Origin: an uncultured Granulosicoccaceae bacterium
GTDB lineage: Bacteria > Pseudomonadota > Gammaproteobacteria > Granulosicoccales > Granulosicoccaceae
Assembly: GCA_937922945.1 (NCBI GenBank)
Contig: CAKZUP010000122.1
Location: 1 to 64,000, forward strand
Reading direction: 5' to 3'
DNA length: 64,000 bases
Shown: in pieces, positions 1-10,030 of the stretch
How positions within the stretch are numbered: position 1 is the first letter of the stretch
How the letters are laid out: the number at the start of each line of letters is the position of its first letter
Notes under the pieces: model-generated
Databases searched by the model: none
What the model was told of the DNA's origin: nothing
The model's input: only the letters and a program-made list of their open reading frames with translations
Translations under genes and position numbers: made by a program

Positions 1-3
1 ACG

Positions 4-37
4 AAAAAAAGGCCTAGACGAATAAACGTCTAAGCCT
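4..37 (-). terminator. Intrinsic terminator of tRNA-Asn
   Basis: Reading the minus strand, an 11-bp stem (plus-strand arms 10-20 and 27-37, one mismatch, six-base loop) is followed by a run of seven T (plus-strand A at 4-10). It lies about ten bases past the 3' end of the tRNA, which fits a factor-independent terminator of a single-gene tRNA transcript. Confidence 0.85.
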
Positions 38-47
38 TTGAATAAAG

Positions 48-123
48 TGGCTCCCTGGGGCGGGCTCGAACCACCGACCCAATGATTAACAGTCATTTGC
101 TCTACCAACTGAGCTACCAGGGA
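48..123 (-). tRNA. tRNA-Asn (anticodon GTT)
   Basis: The minus strand folds as a 76-nt cloverleaf with CCA encoded at the 3' end (plus-strand TGG at 48-50). The acceptor stem pairs TCCCTGG with CCAGGGA. The D-loop contains AGCTCAGTTGGTAGAGC, the anticodon loop is CTGTTAA with anticodon GTT, and the T-arm contains GGTTCGAGCC. It decodes asparagine AAC/AAU codons. It is a solitary gene with its own promoter and terminator, and it is divergent from uvrB. Confidence 0.97.
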
Positions 124-135
124 ACTGAGCCGACA

Positions 136-164
136 ATTGTAGTGCTACTTAATCGCCGGGTCAA
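136..164 (-). promoter_or_regulatory. Sigma70 promoter of tRNA-Asn
   Basis: On the minus strand a TTGACC -35 box (plus-strand 159-164) is separated by exactly 17 bp from a TACAAT -10 box (plus-strand 136-141). The -10 box ends 12 bp before the first base of the mature tRNA. Spacing and match are close to consensus, as expected for a stable RNA promoter. Confidence 0.8.
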
Positions 165-242
165 CAACATCAAGCGATTGTGTGCAGGAAAAGTGCCGTT
201 TCTAGCGTACAATTAGCGGGTAAGACGACTTTTACGGTCCAT

Positions 243-2270
243 ATGTCCAAAGTTTTTGACCTGCAAACCAAATTTGCCCCCGCGGGGCAGCAACCAGCCG
301 CCATCGAAGCGCTGTGCGCCGGTGTGGACGACGGGCTCGCGTACCAAACACTTTTAGGCGTCACGGGCTCGGGTAAAACCTACACTATAGCCAACGTTAT
401 TCAGGAAAAGCAGCGTCCCGCCATTGTGTTGGCGCCGAACAAGACGCTGGCAGCTCAACTGTATGGCGAATTTAGAGACTTTTTCCCAAACAATTCGGTT
501 GAGTATTTCGTGTCCTACTACGATTACTATCAGCCGGAGGCCTATGTGCCGGCCAGCGACCTGTATATAGAGAAAGACTCATCCATCAATGAGCACATCG
601 AGCAAATGCGCCTATCGGCCACCAAGGCCCTGTTCGAGCGTAAAGACACCATCATCGTTGCTACTGTCTCATCTATCTATGGTCTGGGTGACCCGCAGCA
701 GTACCATCAGATGGTACTCCATCTGTCTCGCGGCGAAATCATCGATCAACGCAAGTTGCTGCGGCGGCTGGCGGAACTCCAGTATGAACGCAACGATGTA
801 GAGCTGCGCCGTGGTACTTATCGCGTGCGCGGTGAAATCATTGATATTTATCCAGCCGATTCCGATCGTGAAGCCATTCGGGTGGAATTGTTCGATGAAG
901 AAATTGAGGCACTGAGCTTTTTCGATCCGCTCACAGGTGAAGTGTCGCGTAAGGTACCGCGACTCACCATCTACCCGAAAACGCACTACGTGACACCGCG
1001 CGAACGGCTGTTGGCTGCTGCAGATGAGATTAAAGAAGAATTAAAAGAGCGCTTGGAGCAATTACGTAACGCTGGCAAACTGGTTGAAGAGCAACGGCTA
1101 CAGCAACGCACGCAGTTCGATCTTGAAATGATTCACGAGCTCGGCTATTGCTCCGGCATCGAGAACTATTCACGCTATCTCTCTGGCCGAGGCCCCGGTG
1201 AGCCACCGCCATGCCTGTTCGATTATCTGCCACAGGGCAGTTTGTTATTTATCGACGAAAGCCACGTTACCGTGCCTCAGTTAGGCGCAATGTACAAAGG
1301 CGACAGGTCGCGTAAAGAGAATCTGGTGAATTTTGGCTTCCGCTTACCGTCGGCGTTGGACAACCGCCCGCTAAAATTTGAAGAATTTGAATTGCTGGCG
1401 CCACAAACGATCTTTGTTTCTGCCACACCCGGTAATTACGAAAAGGCCCACGCCGATGCGCAAATAGAATTGGTGGTCAGGCCAACCGGGCTTATCGATC
1501 CAGAAGTGGAAGTACGTCCGGTTAAAACTCAGGTAGACGATGTGCTGTCTGAAATTAACAAGCGCGTTGAAATCAATGAACGGGTGCTCATAACCACTCT
1601 CACCAAACGCATGTCGGAAGATTTAACCGATTATTTATCCGATCACGGTGTGAAGGTGCGCTACTTACATTCCGATGTCGATACCGTGGAGCGCAGTGAG
1701 ATTATTCGTGATTTACGCTTGGGTGTATTCGATGTCATTGTTGGCATCAACCTGTTGCGCGAGGGGCTCGATATGCCAGAAGTGTCTCTGGTAGCCATAC
1801 TCGATGCCGATAAAGAAGGCTTTCTGCGCTCCGATCGCTCATTAATACAAACCATAGGGCGGGCGGCTCGTAACCTTGCGGGCAAAGCTATCCTGTATGG
1901 CGATACAATAACCGGCTCAATGCAGCGTGCCATCGATGAAACCAATCGACGCCGAGAAGTACAAACCGCGCATAACGAAAAGCATGGCATCACACCGGTG
2001 GGCATTACCAAGTCAATTCAGGATGTGATGGAAGCCGGTCAGGCGCCGGGTAAGAAAGGCGATCGTCGTCGCGGGCGTGGCAAGGAAAAGGCCGCGAAAG
2101 ATGATTTCAGTAAGCTGACAACGGCTCAGGCAACGAAGAAAATGAGCCAGATTGAAAAACAGATGTACGAGTGCGCAAGAAATCTCGAATTTGAGCAAGC
2201 AGCTCAGCTGCGTGACCAGCTCGATGAACTGCGTGAAAACGTCTTCAAATCGGAGGAAAAAGTGCTCTAG
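243..2270 (+). CDS. uvrB: Excinuclease ABC subunit B (UvrB)
   Basis: UvrB is the damage-verification helicase of nucleotide excision repair. It is loaded on DNA by UvrA and recruits UvrC. The product is 675 residues, matching the usual length. The Walker A motif GVTGSGKT lies at about residues 39-46, the beta-hairpin tyrosines are in [12 protein letters not shown] near residue 92, and a DESH Walker B is present in the middle. Helicase motifs ([28 protein letters not shown]) follow, and a UVR domain that contacts UvrC is at the C-terminus. The frame is open from 180, but ATG 243 gives the conserved MSK-x-F start; 21 unlike residues would be added otherwise. No clear LexA box was seen upstream. 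A TACAAT sequence at 208-213 may be its -10 box. Confidence 0.98.
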   Translation: MSKVFDLQTKFAPAGQQPAAIEALCAGVDDGLAYQTLLGVTGSGKTYTIANVIQEKQRPAIVLAPNKTLAAQLYGEFRDFFPNNSVEYFVSYYDYYQPEAYVPASDLYIEKDSSINEHIEQMRLSATKALFERKDTIIVATVSSIYGLGDPQQYHQMVLHLSRGEIIDQRKLLRRLAELQYERNDVELRRGTYRVRGEIIDIYPADSDREAIRVELFDEEIEALSFFDPLTGEVSRKVPRLTIYPKTHYVTPRERLLAAADEIKEELKERLEQLRNAGKLVEEQRLQQRTQFDLEMIHELGYCSGIENYSRYLSGRGPGEPPPCLFDYLPQGSLLFIDESHVTVPQLGAMYKGDRSRKENLVNFGFRLPSALDNRPLKFEEFELLAPQTIFVSATPGNYEKAHADAQIELVVRPTGLIDPEVEVRPVKTQVDDVLSEINKRVEINERVLITTLTKRMSEDLTDYLSDHGVKVRYLHSDVDTVERSEIIRDLRLGVFDVIVGINLLREGLDMPEVSLVAILDADKEGFLRSDRSLIQTIGRAARNLAGKAILYGDTITGSMQRAIDETNRRREVQTAHNEKHGITPVGITKSIQDVMEAGQAPGKKGDRRRGRGKEKAAKDDFSKLTTAQATKKMSQIEKQMYECARNLEFEQAAQLRDQLDELRENVFKSEEKVL

Positions 2271-2370
2271 AGCGCCTGCGACCAGACGTTATACGCTGAA
2301 TAACAGGAAAATCAGGCATCGAACTTGTTTTAACCATGCCTGTCTTCTTTGCATACAGAATTATTAACAT

Positions 2371-2403
2371 AAACCAGCCTGCTGTTCAGGTGATTGGTTT
2401 TTT
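2371..2403 (+). terminator. Intrinsic terminator after uvrB
   Basis: AAACCA (2371-2376) pairs with TGGTTT (2395-2400), and CCTG (2378-2381) pairs with CAGG (2387-2390) around a five-base loop. The 3' arm runs into a T tract ending at 2403. It sits 100 bp after the uvrB stop and 43 bp before the acnB start. Confidence 0.7.
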
Positions 2404-2445
2404 ACAACATATCGGCACCCAACCGGTCCGAAACGAGGAACTACT

Positions 2446-5052
2446 ATGCTTGACGCATACCGACAACACGTAGAGGAACGCGCCGCGCTTGGCGTTGTAC
2501 CTCAGCCGCTGAATGCAGAACAAACTGCACAACTTGTCGAGCTGCTTAAATCCCCACCAAAAGGTGAGGACGATTTCATTCTTGACTTGCTGGTCAACCG
2601 CGTACCGGCGGGTGTTGATGAAGCGGCCTACGTTAAGGCGGCTTTTCTAACCGCGTTGGCCAAAGGCGAAACCAGTTCTCCACTTATCGACAAAGTGCGA
2701 GCCGTTGAGTTGCTGGGTACCATGCTGGGTGGTTATAACATTGTGTCGCTTATCGAATTTTTAGATAACGATGAATTGGCACCCGCTGCAACAAAAGCCT
2801 TGTCGCACACGCTACTGATGTTTGAAGCTTTTCACGATGTGAAAGAAAAAGCAGACGCAGGGAACAGCTACGCGAAGACTATTATGGAATCGTGGGCCGA
2901 TGCCGAGTGGTTTACCTCACGCCCCGAAGTACCGAAAAAAATTACGGTAACGGTATTCAAAGTGCCTGGTGAAACCAATACCGACGATTTGTCGCCAGCA
3001 GAAGATGCCTGGTCGCGGCCGGATATTCCGTTGCATGCAAAAGCGTTTCATAAGTTTCCACGCGAAGGTCTGTCAGACTCACCAATCGATGAGCTGGAAG
3101 CATTAAAAGATAAAGGCCATTCGGTTGCCTACGTTGGTGATGTGGTCGGTACCGGTTCTTCAAGAAAATCGGCCACCAATACCGTACTCTGGTTAACCGG
3201 CGAAGATATCCCGCATGTTCCTAACAAGCGCGAAGGTGGCATTGTTCTGGGCACCAAGATCGCACCGATCTTTTTTAACACCATGGAAGATTCCGGTGCG
3301 CTACCCATAGAGTGCGATGTGTCGCAAATGGCCATGGGCGATGTCATCGATATTTATCCGCACGATGGCAAAGTAACCCGCCATGGCACCGATGAAGTTA
3401 TCGCCGAATTCGAACTAAGCACCAATGTGTTGCTCGACGAAGTGCGGGCTAATGGTCGTATCCCATTAATCATTGGTCGTGGTTTATCTGATCGTGCCTG
3501 TGCAGCACTGGGCCGACCGGTTAACGCTGTTTTTCAACGACCAGAAGCAAGCGATGCAAGTGATGCAGGTTTTACGCTTGCGCAGAAAATTGTTGGTAAA
3601 GCGTGTGGCGTAGACGGTGTTCGACCCGGTCAGTACGTTGAGCCTGTTATGACAACCGTTGGTTCTCAGGATACAACCGGTCCCATGACGCGCGATGAGC
3701 TGAAAGACCTTGCGTGTCTTGGTTTCTCCGCCGACCTGGTTATGCAATCGTTCTGTCACACGGCAGCGTATCCAAAGCCGATTGATGTAGGCACACACCA
3801 CAACCTGCCAGACTTTATGACCACTCGCGGTGGCGTATCGTTGCGTCCCGGCGATGGCATTATCCACTCCTGGCTGAATCGCATGTTGCTGCCCGATACG
3901 GTGGGTACCGGCGGCGATTCGCACACACGTTTTCCTATGGGTATATCGTTTCCGGCGGGCTCCGGTTTGGTTGCATTTGCAGCGGCAACCGGTGTTATGC
4001 CCTTGAACATGCCTGAGTCAGTATTGGTGAAGTTCACCGGAAAAATGCAACCTGGTATCACGTTGCGCGATTTGGTTAATGCGATTCCGCACGCGGCACT
4101 CAAGCGTGGACTACTCACACTTGAGAAAAAAGGTAAGAAGAATGTGTTCTCTGGTCGCTGTATTGAAATAGAAGGTTTAAAAGATCTGAAATTAGAACAG
4201 GCCTTTGAATTAGCGGATGCAACAGCCGAGCGCTCGGCAGGTGGTTGTACCATCAAGCTCGACATCGATCCGCTGAAAGAATACATCACATCGAACGTGA
4301 CTTTGTTGCGCTGGATGATCGATGAAGGCTATGACGATCCTCGTACACTGGAACGCCGTGCTCGTGCCATGGAAGATTGGTTGGCTAATCCAAGCTTGCT
4401 TGAAGCCGATAGCAACGCCGAATATTTTGAAACGATTGAAATCGATCTGAATGAAATCAAAGAACCGTTGGTTGCTTGCCCGAACGATCCTGACGACGTT
4501 AAAACGCTCTCTGAAGTCGGCACCGAAAGTATCGATGAAGTGTTTATTGGCTCATGCATGACGAACATTGGCCATTACCGTGCCGCTGGTAAACTCATTC
4601 AGCAATCGGGTGACTATGTTGATACGGTATTGTGGATTGCACCACCAACTCGCATGGACGAGCATCAGCTCAAAGAAGAGGGTTACTACAATATTTTTGG
4701 TGCCGCGGGTGCCAGACTTGAAATACCCGGCTGCTCGTTGTGTATGGGTAACCAGGCTCGCGTAAAACCTGGTGCAACAGTCGTATCAACGTCTACGCGT
4801 AACTTCCCCAATCGTTTGGGTAAGGATGCCAATGTGTATCTGAGTTCGGCAGAGCTGGCCGCCATTGCTGCGCTGCTGGGCCGGTTCCCCAGTGTTGATG
4901 AATACATGGATTACATGAAAAACATCAATTCAATGGGCGATGAAATCTATCGTTACCTGAACTTCAACGAAATTGCAGATTTTCAGGATTCAGCAGATGC
5001 ATCGAAGGTGAAGTTCAAAGATATTCCGGTATCGATTCAGGTCTCGCCTTAA
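2446..5052 (+). CDS. acnB: Aconitate hydratase B (bifunctional 2-methylisocitrate dehydratase type)
   Basis: AcnB interconverts citrate and isocitrate in the TCA cycle through a [4Fe-4S] cluster. AcnB enzymes can also act on 2-methylisocitrate. The length is 868 residues, as in the AcnB family, with the N-terminal HEAT-like domain that distinguishes AcnB from AcnA, followed by the swivel domain (GDVVGTGSSRKSATN) and the aconitase core (GTGGDSHTRFPMG). The three cluster-ligating cysteines can be placed at C704 (GSCMTNIG), C763 and C766 (GCSLCMGN), with the 59/3 residue spacing expected of the family. A GAGGAA ribosome-binding site precedes the ATG. It is monocistronic, between the uvrB terminator and a convergent hflD. 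Confidence 0.98.
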   Translation: MLDAYRQHVEERAALGVVPQPLNAEQTAQLVELLKSPPKGEDDFILDLLVNRVPAGVDEAAYVKAAFLTALAKGETSSPLIDKVRAVELLGTMLGGYNIVSLIEFLDNDELAPAATKALSHTLLMFEAFHDVKEKADAGNSYAKTIMESWADAEWFTSRPEVPKKITVTVFKVPGETNTDDLSPAEDAWSRPDIPLHAKAFHKFPREGLSDSPIDELEALKDKGHSVAYVGDVVGTGSSRKSATNTVLWLTGEDIPHVPNKREGGIVLGTKIAPIFFNTMEDSGALPIECDVSQMAMGDVIDIYPHDGKVTRHGTDEVIAEFELSTNVLLDEVRANGRIPLIIGRGLSDRACAALGRPVNAVFQRPEASDASDAGFTLAQKIVGKACGVDGVRPGQYVEPVMTTVGSQDTTGPMTRDELKDLACLGFSADLVMQSFCHTAAYPKPIDVGTHHNLPDFMTTRGGVSLRPGDGIIHSWLNRMLLPDTVGTGGDSHTRFPMGISFPAGSGLVAFAAATGVMPLNMPESVLVKFTGKMQPGITLRDLVNAIPHAALKRGLLTLEKKGKKNVFSGRCIEIEGLKDLKLEQAFELADATAERSAGGCTIKLDIDPLKEYITSNVTLLRWMIDEGYDDPRTLERRARAMEDWLANPSLLEADSNAEYFETIEIDLNEIKEPLVACPNDPDDVKTLSEVGTESIDEVFIGSCMTNIGHYRAAGKLIQQSGDYVDTVLWIAPPTRMDEHQLKEEGYYNIFGAAGARLEIPGCSLCMGNQARVKPGATVVSTSTRNFPNRLGKDANVYLSSAELAAIAALLGRFPSVDEYMDYMKNINSMGDEIYRYLNFNEIADFQDSADASKVKFKDIPVSIQVSP

Positions 5053-5077
5053 TCGCTGACCGACCTACGCTACTTGT

Positions 5078-5103
5078 GCTCGCTTTGCTCTTGTAAAGCG
5101 AGC
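5078..5103. terminator. Hairpin between convergent acnB and hflD
   Basis: A perfect 9-bp inverted repeat, GCTCGCTTT (5078-5086) and AAAGCGAGC (5095-5103), surrounds an 8-base loop in the 94-bp gap between two genes that point at each other. There is no T tract on the plus strand, so termination is inferred from position only. Confidence 0.4.
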
Positions 5104-5146
5104 GCAGGCAAAGCGGGCAGAGGGTTTTGCTGGTTAATGCTTTGCG

Positions 5147-5767
5147 TTATTGCAAGAAGTCTTCAGCAATCCGCGCGTACTTATTACGCTGCAGCACCAG
5201 TTTAGGTCTGCTGCCACCGCATTGTCGCCACAGTACAACCGAGCGGATGCCGCCGAGCAAGGCCGCTCTTATGGTAGACGCAACTTCGTTGTCGTTGAGA
5301 TAATCCGGATCGCCACTGACCATAATGCGCGGCGTTAAATTGCTGATGCTGCTGCGGTAAATATTCGCCAGATTGTTTATCAGCTCTATATCGATAAGAT
5401 CGCCATCTTGTGACTGTACTTTGCTGATACCAATACGAAGCTCATCTACCGTGCGTGGGTCGCTAATGACGTTGGTGCCAAGTTGGATCAGCGCTAACGC
5501 GTAACGAGCGAGTTCTAAATCGCGTGATTCATCATTCCCGGCCAATTGGCTGCGCACGACTCGAAGCCCTCTGTTCAGTGAACGCACCGAGCCACCGTAA
5601 GCATCGATGACACGATCACTATTCAGGGTGAGGATGGAGCGAAGTGTACCGCGCAGCTCATCTTTGTCACATTGACCGCTGGTTGCCAAAGACTTGCATA
5701 AATGCACAGCCTGGAATACGCCGGCCAGTGCCAGAGTCTGGTTTTCGAGATTTTTTATTGAAGCCAT
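5147..5767 (-). CDS. hflD: HflD-like protein (high-frequency lysogenization family)
   Basis: HflD is a peripheral inner-membrane protein. In E. coli it binds the lambda CII regulator; its housekeeping role is unclear. The product is 206 residues from ATG 5767. It shows family features such as the N-terminal TLALAGVFQAVHLCKSLATSGQCD, a GGS motif near residue 55, LTPRIMVSGDPDYL and the C-terminal ALLGGIRSVVLWRQCGGSRPKL. A longer frame (to 5842) would overlap the end of mnmA; the internal ATG is chosen because it starts right at family homology. It follows mnmA by 7 bp, the same mnmA-hflD operon as in enterobacteria; purB is not next here. Confidence 0.93.
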   Translation of the reverse strand: MASIKNLENQTLALAGVFQAVHLCKSLATSGQCDKDELRGTLRSILTLNSDRVIDAYGGSVRSLNRGLRVVRSQLAGNDESRDLELARYALALIQLGTNVISDPRTVDELRIGISKVQSQDGDLIDIELINNLANIYRSSISNLTPRIMVSGDPDYLNDNEVASTIRAALLGGIRSVVLWRQCGGSRPKLVLQRNKYARIAEDFLQ

Positions 5768-5774
5768 AGCCGCA

Positions 5775-6953
5775 TTATAGTGGTGTAGGAGCGTGTTTGT
5801 GTGTTCCATCGCCAGAATGCAATGCACTTTTATCGGCTGCAAAGTCGCTAATCACACCACCACCAAGACACACGCTATCCTGATACAGAACGATGGATTG
5901 CCCAGGCGTTATAGCGCGCACTGGTTCATCGAATAATGCTTCGATGTGTCCGTTGTCATGCACCTTTATCGATACAGCTTGGTCTTTCTGTCGGTACCGG
6001 ACTTTGGCCGTGCAACGAAAATACTCCGCAGGAGGTGCACCAGCAACCCAGTGCATATCGTGTGAAAGCAGGGAGTCGCGAAACAGTATCGGGTGATCAT
6101 GCCCCTGGCCAACAATGAGCGTATTGTCTGTGACATCTTTTGCGAGTACATACCATGGTGACTCATCGCCCTGTGTCTGACCGCCAATTCCCAGCCCCTG
6201 ACGTTGCCCCAATGTATAAAACATTAATCCATTATGGGTGCCCATGGGTTTGCCGGAATCGGAGATCATTTTCCCCGGTTGAGCCGGTAGGTATTCAGCA
6301 AGAAACGCGTTAAATTTTCGCTCGCCAATAAAGCAGATGCCGGTGCTATCTTTCTTGTTGTGCACGTGAATACCGGCATCCTGCGCCATTTGACGTAGTA
6401 CCGGTTTATCTAAATCGCCCACCGGAAACAGGCTTGCACCAACTTGCCGCTGGTTGAGCGTGTAAAGAAAATAGCTCTGGTCTTTATTATTGTCGCTGCC
6501 GCGCAGAAGCTGAACAGAATCTGCTTCGTAGCCAATTTGCGCATAATGCCCAGTGGCTATCGCATCGGCCCCTTGCTCGTGCGCGTGATCGAGAAACGCA
6601 TTAAATTTAATTTCTTTATTGCACAGAATATCTGGGTTTGGTGTTCGCCCGGCGCCATACTCGCTAAGAAAGTGCGCGAACACACGTTCCCAGTATTCAT
6701 CGGCAAAATTAACCGTACTAAGAGGAATGCCCAGCTTATCCGCCACGCCTTTGGCGTCGCGATAATCCTGCCGTGCGGTGCAGTGTTCGTCATCATCTTC
6801 CCAGTTTTGCATGAATATGCCGGAAACCTGATACCCGCTTTGCACCAGGCGCAAAGCCGCAACCGATGAATCGACACCGCCGGACATGCCTACAATGACG
6901 TGTTTGATATTATTGCTGCGCATGGTTAATTGCTCGTTGAGAGCATCGGTCAT
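5775..6953 (-). CDS. mnmA: tRNA-specific 2-thiouridylase MnmA
   Basis: MnmA adds the 2-thio group to wobble uridine 34 of tRNA-Lys, tRNA-Glu and tRNA-Gln, taking sulfur from the Tus relay. The product is 392 residues. It has the PP-loop motif GMSGGVDSS near the N-terminus, the first catalytic cysteine in [11 protein letters not shown], and the second in [28 protein letters not shown]-like and C-terminal [15 protein letters not shown] segments are also present. ATG 6953 is taken as the start. ATG 6923 ([12 protein letters not shown]) is equally plausible and closer to the usual N-terminus. The C-terminus carries a 15-residue polar tail beyond the family end. Confidence 0.97.
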   Translation of the reverse strand: MTDALNEQLTMRSNNIKHVIVGMSGGVDSSVAALRLVQSGYQVSGIFMQNWEDDDEHCTARQDYRDAKGVADKLGIPLSTVNFADEYWERVFAHFLSEYGAGRTPNPDILCNKEIKFNAFLDHAHEQGADAIATGHYAQIGYEADSVQLLRGSDNNKDQSYFLYTLNQRQVGASLFPVGDLDKPVLRQMAQDAGIHVHNKKDSTGICFIGERKFNAFLAEYLPAQPGKMISDSGKPMGTHNGLMFYTLGQRQGLGIGGQTQGDESPWYVLAKDVTDNTLIVGQGHDHPILFRDSLLSHDMHWVAGAPPAEYFRCTAKVRYRQKDQAVSIKVHDNGHIEALFDEPVRAITPGQSIVLYQDSVCLGGGVISDFAADKSALHSGDGTHKHAPTPL

Positions 6954-7009
6954 TATTATTGGAAGTTAGATAATTGGGCACAGACGTCGTTTCTTAAAGG
7001 TCATAGAGC

Positions 7010-7037
7010 GATTTAAAGAGGGGTATCTTTTCAAATC
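7010..7037. terminator. Hairpin between LysR gene and mnmA
   Basis: GATTT-AAAGA (from 7010) pairs with TCTTT-CAAATC (to 7037) around a short G-rich loop, with one bulge. It lies directly after the LysR stop on the minus strand. No T tract follows, so it may be a weak or Rho-assisted terminator or simply a chance hairpin. Confidence 0.3.
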
Positions 7038-7043
7038 ACCCGA

Positions 7044-8018
7044 TTATAAATGTGTAATTAAAGCGTCGCCGCGATTCGGTTTCTTCCGGGTTGCCGGTGG
7101 AACGGTTTGCTTTGCGAAGAAATTACCATCCATCAGTTCCAGAAAGCGTTTGGCTTGCGGTGATAAAAACTTGCCTCTGCGAATAACAACACCATAGCTT
7201 CGAGTAGGGAAGTACTGCTCCATCGGGCGAACCGTCAGATTTTCAAAACCTCTTAAGCAGATACTGGTGACGATGCTAATGCCGGTGCCTGACTCAACAT
7301 AGCGCTTGATGACTTCCCAGCCACCCACTTCCATCACGATATTGTATTGCAAGCCATGTTGTTCAAAGATCAGGTCGATAACGCTCCAGGTGCTGAGGTG
7401 CCGTGGCGGCAGAATTAATCCATGATGGCTGATATCTTCCAGCGTGATGTCGTCTTTTTCTTCCAGCGGGTGACCTTTGCACATGATTAAGGCCGGTTTA
7501 AAGTCATAAATTGGGTGGTACACCATGTCGTCGGGTACATCGATCATGGAGCCGACGGCGAAATCAACTTTATCTGCTCGCAGCAATTCCATACCATCTT
7601 GACCTGTGACGTTATGCAGCTTCAAATCGATTTGCGGGTATTCGCTGGAGAACGCGTGAATGATCTCTGGCAGTATGTACAGCAGCGTGGCTTCGCCCGA
7701 TGCGATATCCAATGGCCCTGCATGCACGTTACCCAGTCGCGCAGAGAAGGTATCGGCAAGGCGTGAAATTCCGTCGACCAGAGGGCGCGCGATATCCAAT
7801 AGCAGTTCGCCTGCGGGTGTAAGTCGAATTTTTGGCCCGCTGCGCTCAAACAACAAGGTGTCCAGATCTTTTTCTAACGATTGTATTTGCAAAGACACAG
7901 ATGGCTGGGACAATTTTAATTGTGCGGCGGCCTTTGAAAAACTGCCCGATTGCGCCGCCTCGCAAAAGGAGCGTAGCTGTCTAAGCTGATTGAGATTGTT
8001 CGGGTCTGAGTTGGCCAT
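7044..8018 (-). CDS. LysR-family transcriptional regulator
   Basis: This is a DNA-binding regulator of the LysR type, about 324 residues from ATG 8018. GTG 8036 would add six residues. The winged HTH at the N-terminus has the family pattern QLRSFCEAAQSGSFSKAAAQLKLSQPSVSLQIQ (split by position here: roughly residues 11-43), followed by the linker helix. A two-subdomain ligand-binding fold occupies the rest (DKVDFAVGSMIDVPDD, YVESGTGISIV). The ligand and targets cannot be read from sequence. It is divergent from the ElyC-like gene at 8165, a usual arrangement for LysR regulation of a neighbour, though no T-N11-A site was confirmed in the 146-bp gap. Confidence 0.92.
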   Translation of the reverse strand: MANSDPNNLNQLRQLRSFCEAAQSGSFSKAAAQLKLSQPSVSLQIQSLEKDLDTLLFERSGPKIRLTPAGELLLDIARPLVDGISRLADTFSARLGNVHAGPLDIASGEATLLYILPEIIHAFSSEYPQIDLKLHNVTGQDGMELLRADKVDFAVGSMIDVPDDMVYHPIYDFKPALIMCKGHPLEEKDDITLEDISHHGLILPPRHLSTWSVIDLIFEQHGLQYNIVMEVGGWEVIKRYVESGTGISIVTSICLRGFENLTVRPMEQYFPTRSYGVVIRRGKFLSPQAKRFLELMDGNFFAKQTVPPATRKKPNRGDALITHL

Positions 8019-8164
8019 GTGTTGCGGCTTAATCACGTCTACTATTTAAAAATACAATGATGATGATATCAATCATAAGCCCCCAGCGGGAGTAATTATT
8101 GCGTGAATCCACGTTAAACTCCTGCTTCTGTCGAGGTTTCACACGTTCACTTGGATATTTACGC

Positions 8165-8926
8165 ATGTCATTGACCAGCCTGATTCGCGATTGGGTGATC
8201 GATCCACTGGGGCTTCTGTTTCTTTTGTCCCTGTTCTTGCTGGTTTGCCTGGCTCGCCGGCGCTTCAGCTTATGGCTTCTGGTTGGCGCTGTGATGTGGT
8301 TATCTGCAATGGCGTTTGTCAGTGCGCCAAGGGTGGTGAATCCGATGCTGCTGCATTATGAAGATCAATTCACCGAACAACCTGCGTGTTTAAAGCCACT
8401 GCCGATTGTCGTGTTAGGTGGTGGGGTGGATTCCCGAGCGACCAGCACCGAGCAGTTACAGTATCTCGATCCGCCCACATTTGTGCGTTTGAATGCGGGG
8501 CGTGTATTGGCCCAGCGGTACCCGAATGTGCCGGTATTATTGGCAGGTGGTGCGTTGCGAACCGTGTCTGAGAGTGCTGTCATGGCGCATTACCTGCGCG
8601 AAATGGGCGTGGCTCCGGCACGTCTCTACGAAGAAAATGAATCGCGAAGCACGCATGAGAATGCGATCAACATTCGGCAGCTAATCGATGGCCGAGAATT
8701 CGCTGAGGAGATTATCCTGGTGACGTCCGCATTGCACATGAAACGTGCGAAAGCCGTGTTCGAAAAGCAAGGCCTTGAGGTGTGCGCAGTGGCCGTCGAT
8801 CGGCATGGGATACGCAATGTGCCGGGGTATGCGTTATGGCCGCAAACCAGCGCGCTGCTAAAGTTTGATTTACTGTTACACGAAATCATTGCCACGATTG
8901 CGTATAAAGTCAGTGGCCGGTTGTAA
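8165..8926 (+). CDS. ElyC/SanA/YdcF-family (DUF218) membrane protein
   Basis: The product is 253 residues from ATG 8165; a TTG at 8099 would add 22 unlike residues. Two hydrophobic N-terminal segments (LLFLLSLFLLVCLARR and LLVGAVMWLSAMAFV) are followed by a DUF218 domain with the family glycine motif VVLGGGVDSR, VLLAGGALR, and ENESRSTHENAINIRQL, then LVTSALHMKRAKAVFEKQG. The architecture is that of E. coli ElyC, linked to envelope and peptidoglycan homeostasis and lipid-carrier use. Its place beside an EPS region that consumes undecaprenyl phosphate would suit such a role, but this is inference. It converges on the epimerase gene. Confidence 0.85.
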   Translation: MSLTSLIRDWVIDPLGLLFLLSLFLLVCLARRRFSLWLLVGAVMWLSAMAFVSAPRVVNPMLLHYEDQFTEQPACLKPLPIVVLGGGVDSRATSTEQLQYLDPPTFVRLNAGRVLAQRYPNVPVLLAGGALRTVSESAVMAHYLREMGVAPARLYEENESRSTHENAINIRQLIDGREFAEEIILVTSALHMKRAKAVFEKQGLEVCAVAVDRHGIRNVPGYALWPQTSALLKFDLLLHEIIATIAYKVSGRL

Positions 8927-8936
8927 TTCAACCGAC

Positions 8937-8973
8937 CTTTTTCGTAGAGTTTGTTAGTGTTTTAGCGAAAAAG
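8937..8973. terminator. Inverted repeat between convergent genes
   Basis: CTTTTTCG (8937-8944) and CGAAAAAG (8966-8973) form a perfect 8-bp stem with a 21-base loop in the 54-bp gap between two convergent genes. The stem contains T-rich and A-rich arms, which would suit bidirectional termination. The long loop makes this uncertain. Confidence 0.4.
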
Positions 8974-8980
8974 CCTGGGG

Positions 8981-9988
8981 CTAAACTTTGTAGTAATCAA
9001 GATACCACTCGACAAATCGTGCAATACCGTCTTCTACGCTTGTATCTGGTTTGTAGTCAACGTCTCTAACCAGATCAGACACATCGGCATACGTATCCGG
9101 CACATCGCCGGCTTGTAGTGGCAGTAAGTTTTTCTCAGCCTTTTTGCCCAGGCACTCTTCGAGTACGTGTATGTAGTGTTCAAGGTCGACTGGTTTGTTA
9201 TTACCAATGTTATAAACACGGTAAGGTGCTGCACTGCTTGCAGGATCCGGTTTGCTGCTATCCCAGTCCGGGTTAGGCGCTGCAACGTTATCCAAGGTTC
9301 GAACCACACCTTCGACAATGTCTTCTACGAAAGTAAAGTCACGTTTGTGCTTGCCGTAGTTAAATACGTCGATGGGTTTGCCGGCCAAAATGTTTTTGGT
9401 GAACAGGAACAGCGCCATGTCTGGTCGTCCCCAAGGTCCGTAAACTGTAAAGAAGCGCAGGCCGGTAGTTGGAATATTAAACAAATGGCTGTAAGTATGA
9501 GCCATAAGTTCATTAGACTTCTTGGTTGCCGCGTAGAGGCTAACGGGGTGATCTACCGGCTCGTGTACTGAAAATGGCATGTTTGTGTGCGAACCATATA
9601 CGGAGCTTGTTGACGCATAAACCAGATGCTCAACACCTGTATATCGACAGTTCTCAAGCACGTTAAGAAAACCCAAAACGTTTGCATCGATATACGCATA
9701 CGGATTTTCAAGAGAGTATCGAACACCTGCTTGTGCAGCGAGGTTAACCACGCGATGAGGTTGATGCTTTTTAAAGGTTTCGGCCATGAGGTCGCGATTT
9801 TCAAGATCTCCGCGAACCTCGGTAAACCCGTCGTACGCTTTCACTCTTTCTAAACGCGCAAGTTTCAGGTTAGGGTCGTAGTAATCATTGACGTTATCAA
9901 TTCCAATGACTTCATCGCCTCTAGCCAGTAGCCGCATGGCGAGTGTAGAGCCGATAAATCCCGCCGTACCCGTAATAAGAACTTTCAT
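8981..9988 (-). CDS. NAD-dependent UDP-sugar 4-epimerase (UDP-glucuronate epimerase type)
   Basis: The product is 335 residues of the extended short-chain dehydrogenase family. The Rossmann motif GTAGFIGS is at residues 7-14. The catalytic triad sits in STSSVYG (about 127-132) and Y152-x3-K156. The [14 protein letters not shown] and [10 protein letters not shown] segments are typical of UDP-glucuronate 4-epimerases of capsule and EPS loci (CapI/LspL type) that make UDP-galacturonate; the exact sugar, uronic acid or N-acetyl form, is not proved. It is the second gene of an operon 42 bp downstream of the UDP-sugar dehydrogenase, so the pair likely oxidises a UDP-hexose and then epimerises it to feed the EPS operon. 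Confidence 0.92.
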   Translation of the reverse strand: MKVLITGTAGFIGSTLAMRLLARGDEVIGIDNVNDYYDPNLKLARLERVKAYDGFTEVRGDLENRDLMAETFKKHQPHRVVNLAAQAGVRYSLENPYAYIDANVLGFLNVLENCRYTGVEHLVYASTSSVYGSHTNMPFSVHEPVDHPVSLYAATKKSNELMAHTYSHLFNIPTTGLRFFTVYGPWGRPDMALFLFTKNILAGKPIDVFNYGKHKRDFTFVEDIVEGVVRTLDNVAAPNPDWDSSKPDPASSAAPYRVYNIGNNKPVDLEHYIHVLEECLGKKAEKNLLPLQAGDVPDTYADVSDLVRDVDYKPDTSVEDGIARFVEWYLDYYKV

Positions 9989-10030
9989 AGTTGATGGCCG
10001 TTAATCTTGATAAGTTAAATGTCGAGTGAC

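Noticed and set aside
165-242. LexA (SOS) box before uvrB
   Set aside because: No CTGT-n8-ACAG site was found between the tRNA promoter and the uvrB start.
3484-4289. Overlapping minus-strand frames inside acnB
   Set aside because: acnB is intact with all cluster cysteines; these are shadows.
6444-6869. 141-codon plus-strand frame inside mnmA
   Set aside because: It is antisense to the conserved PP-loop region of mnmA and has no start signal.
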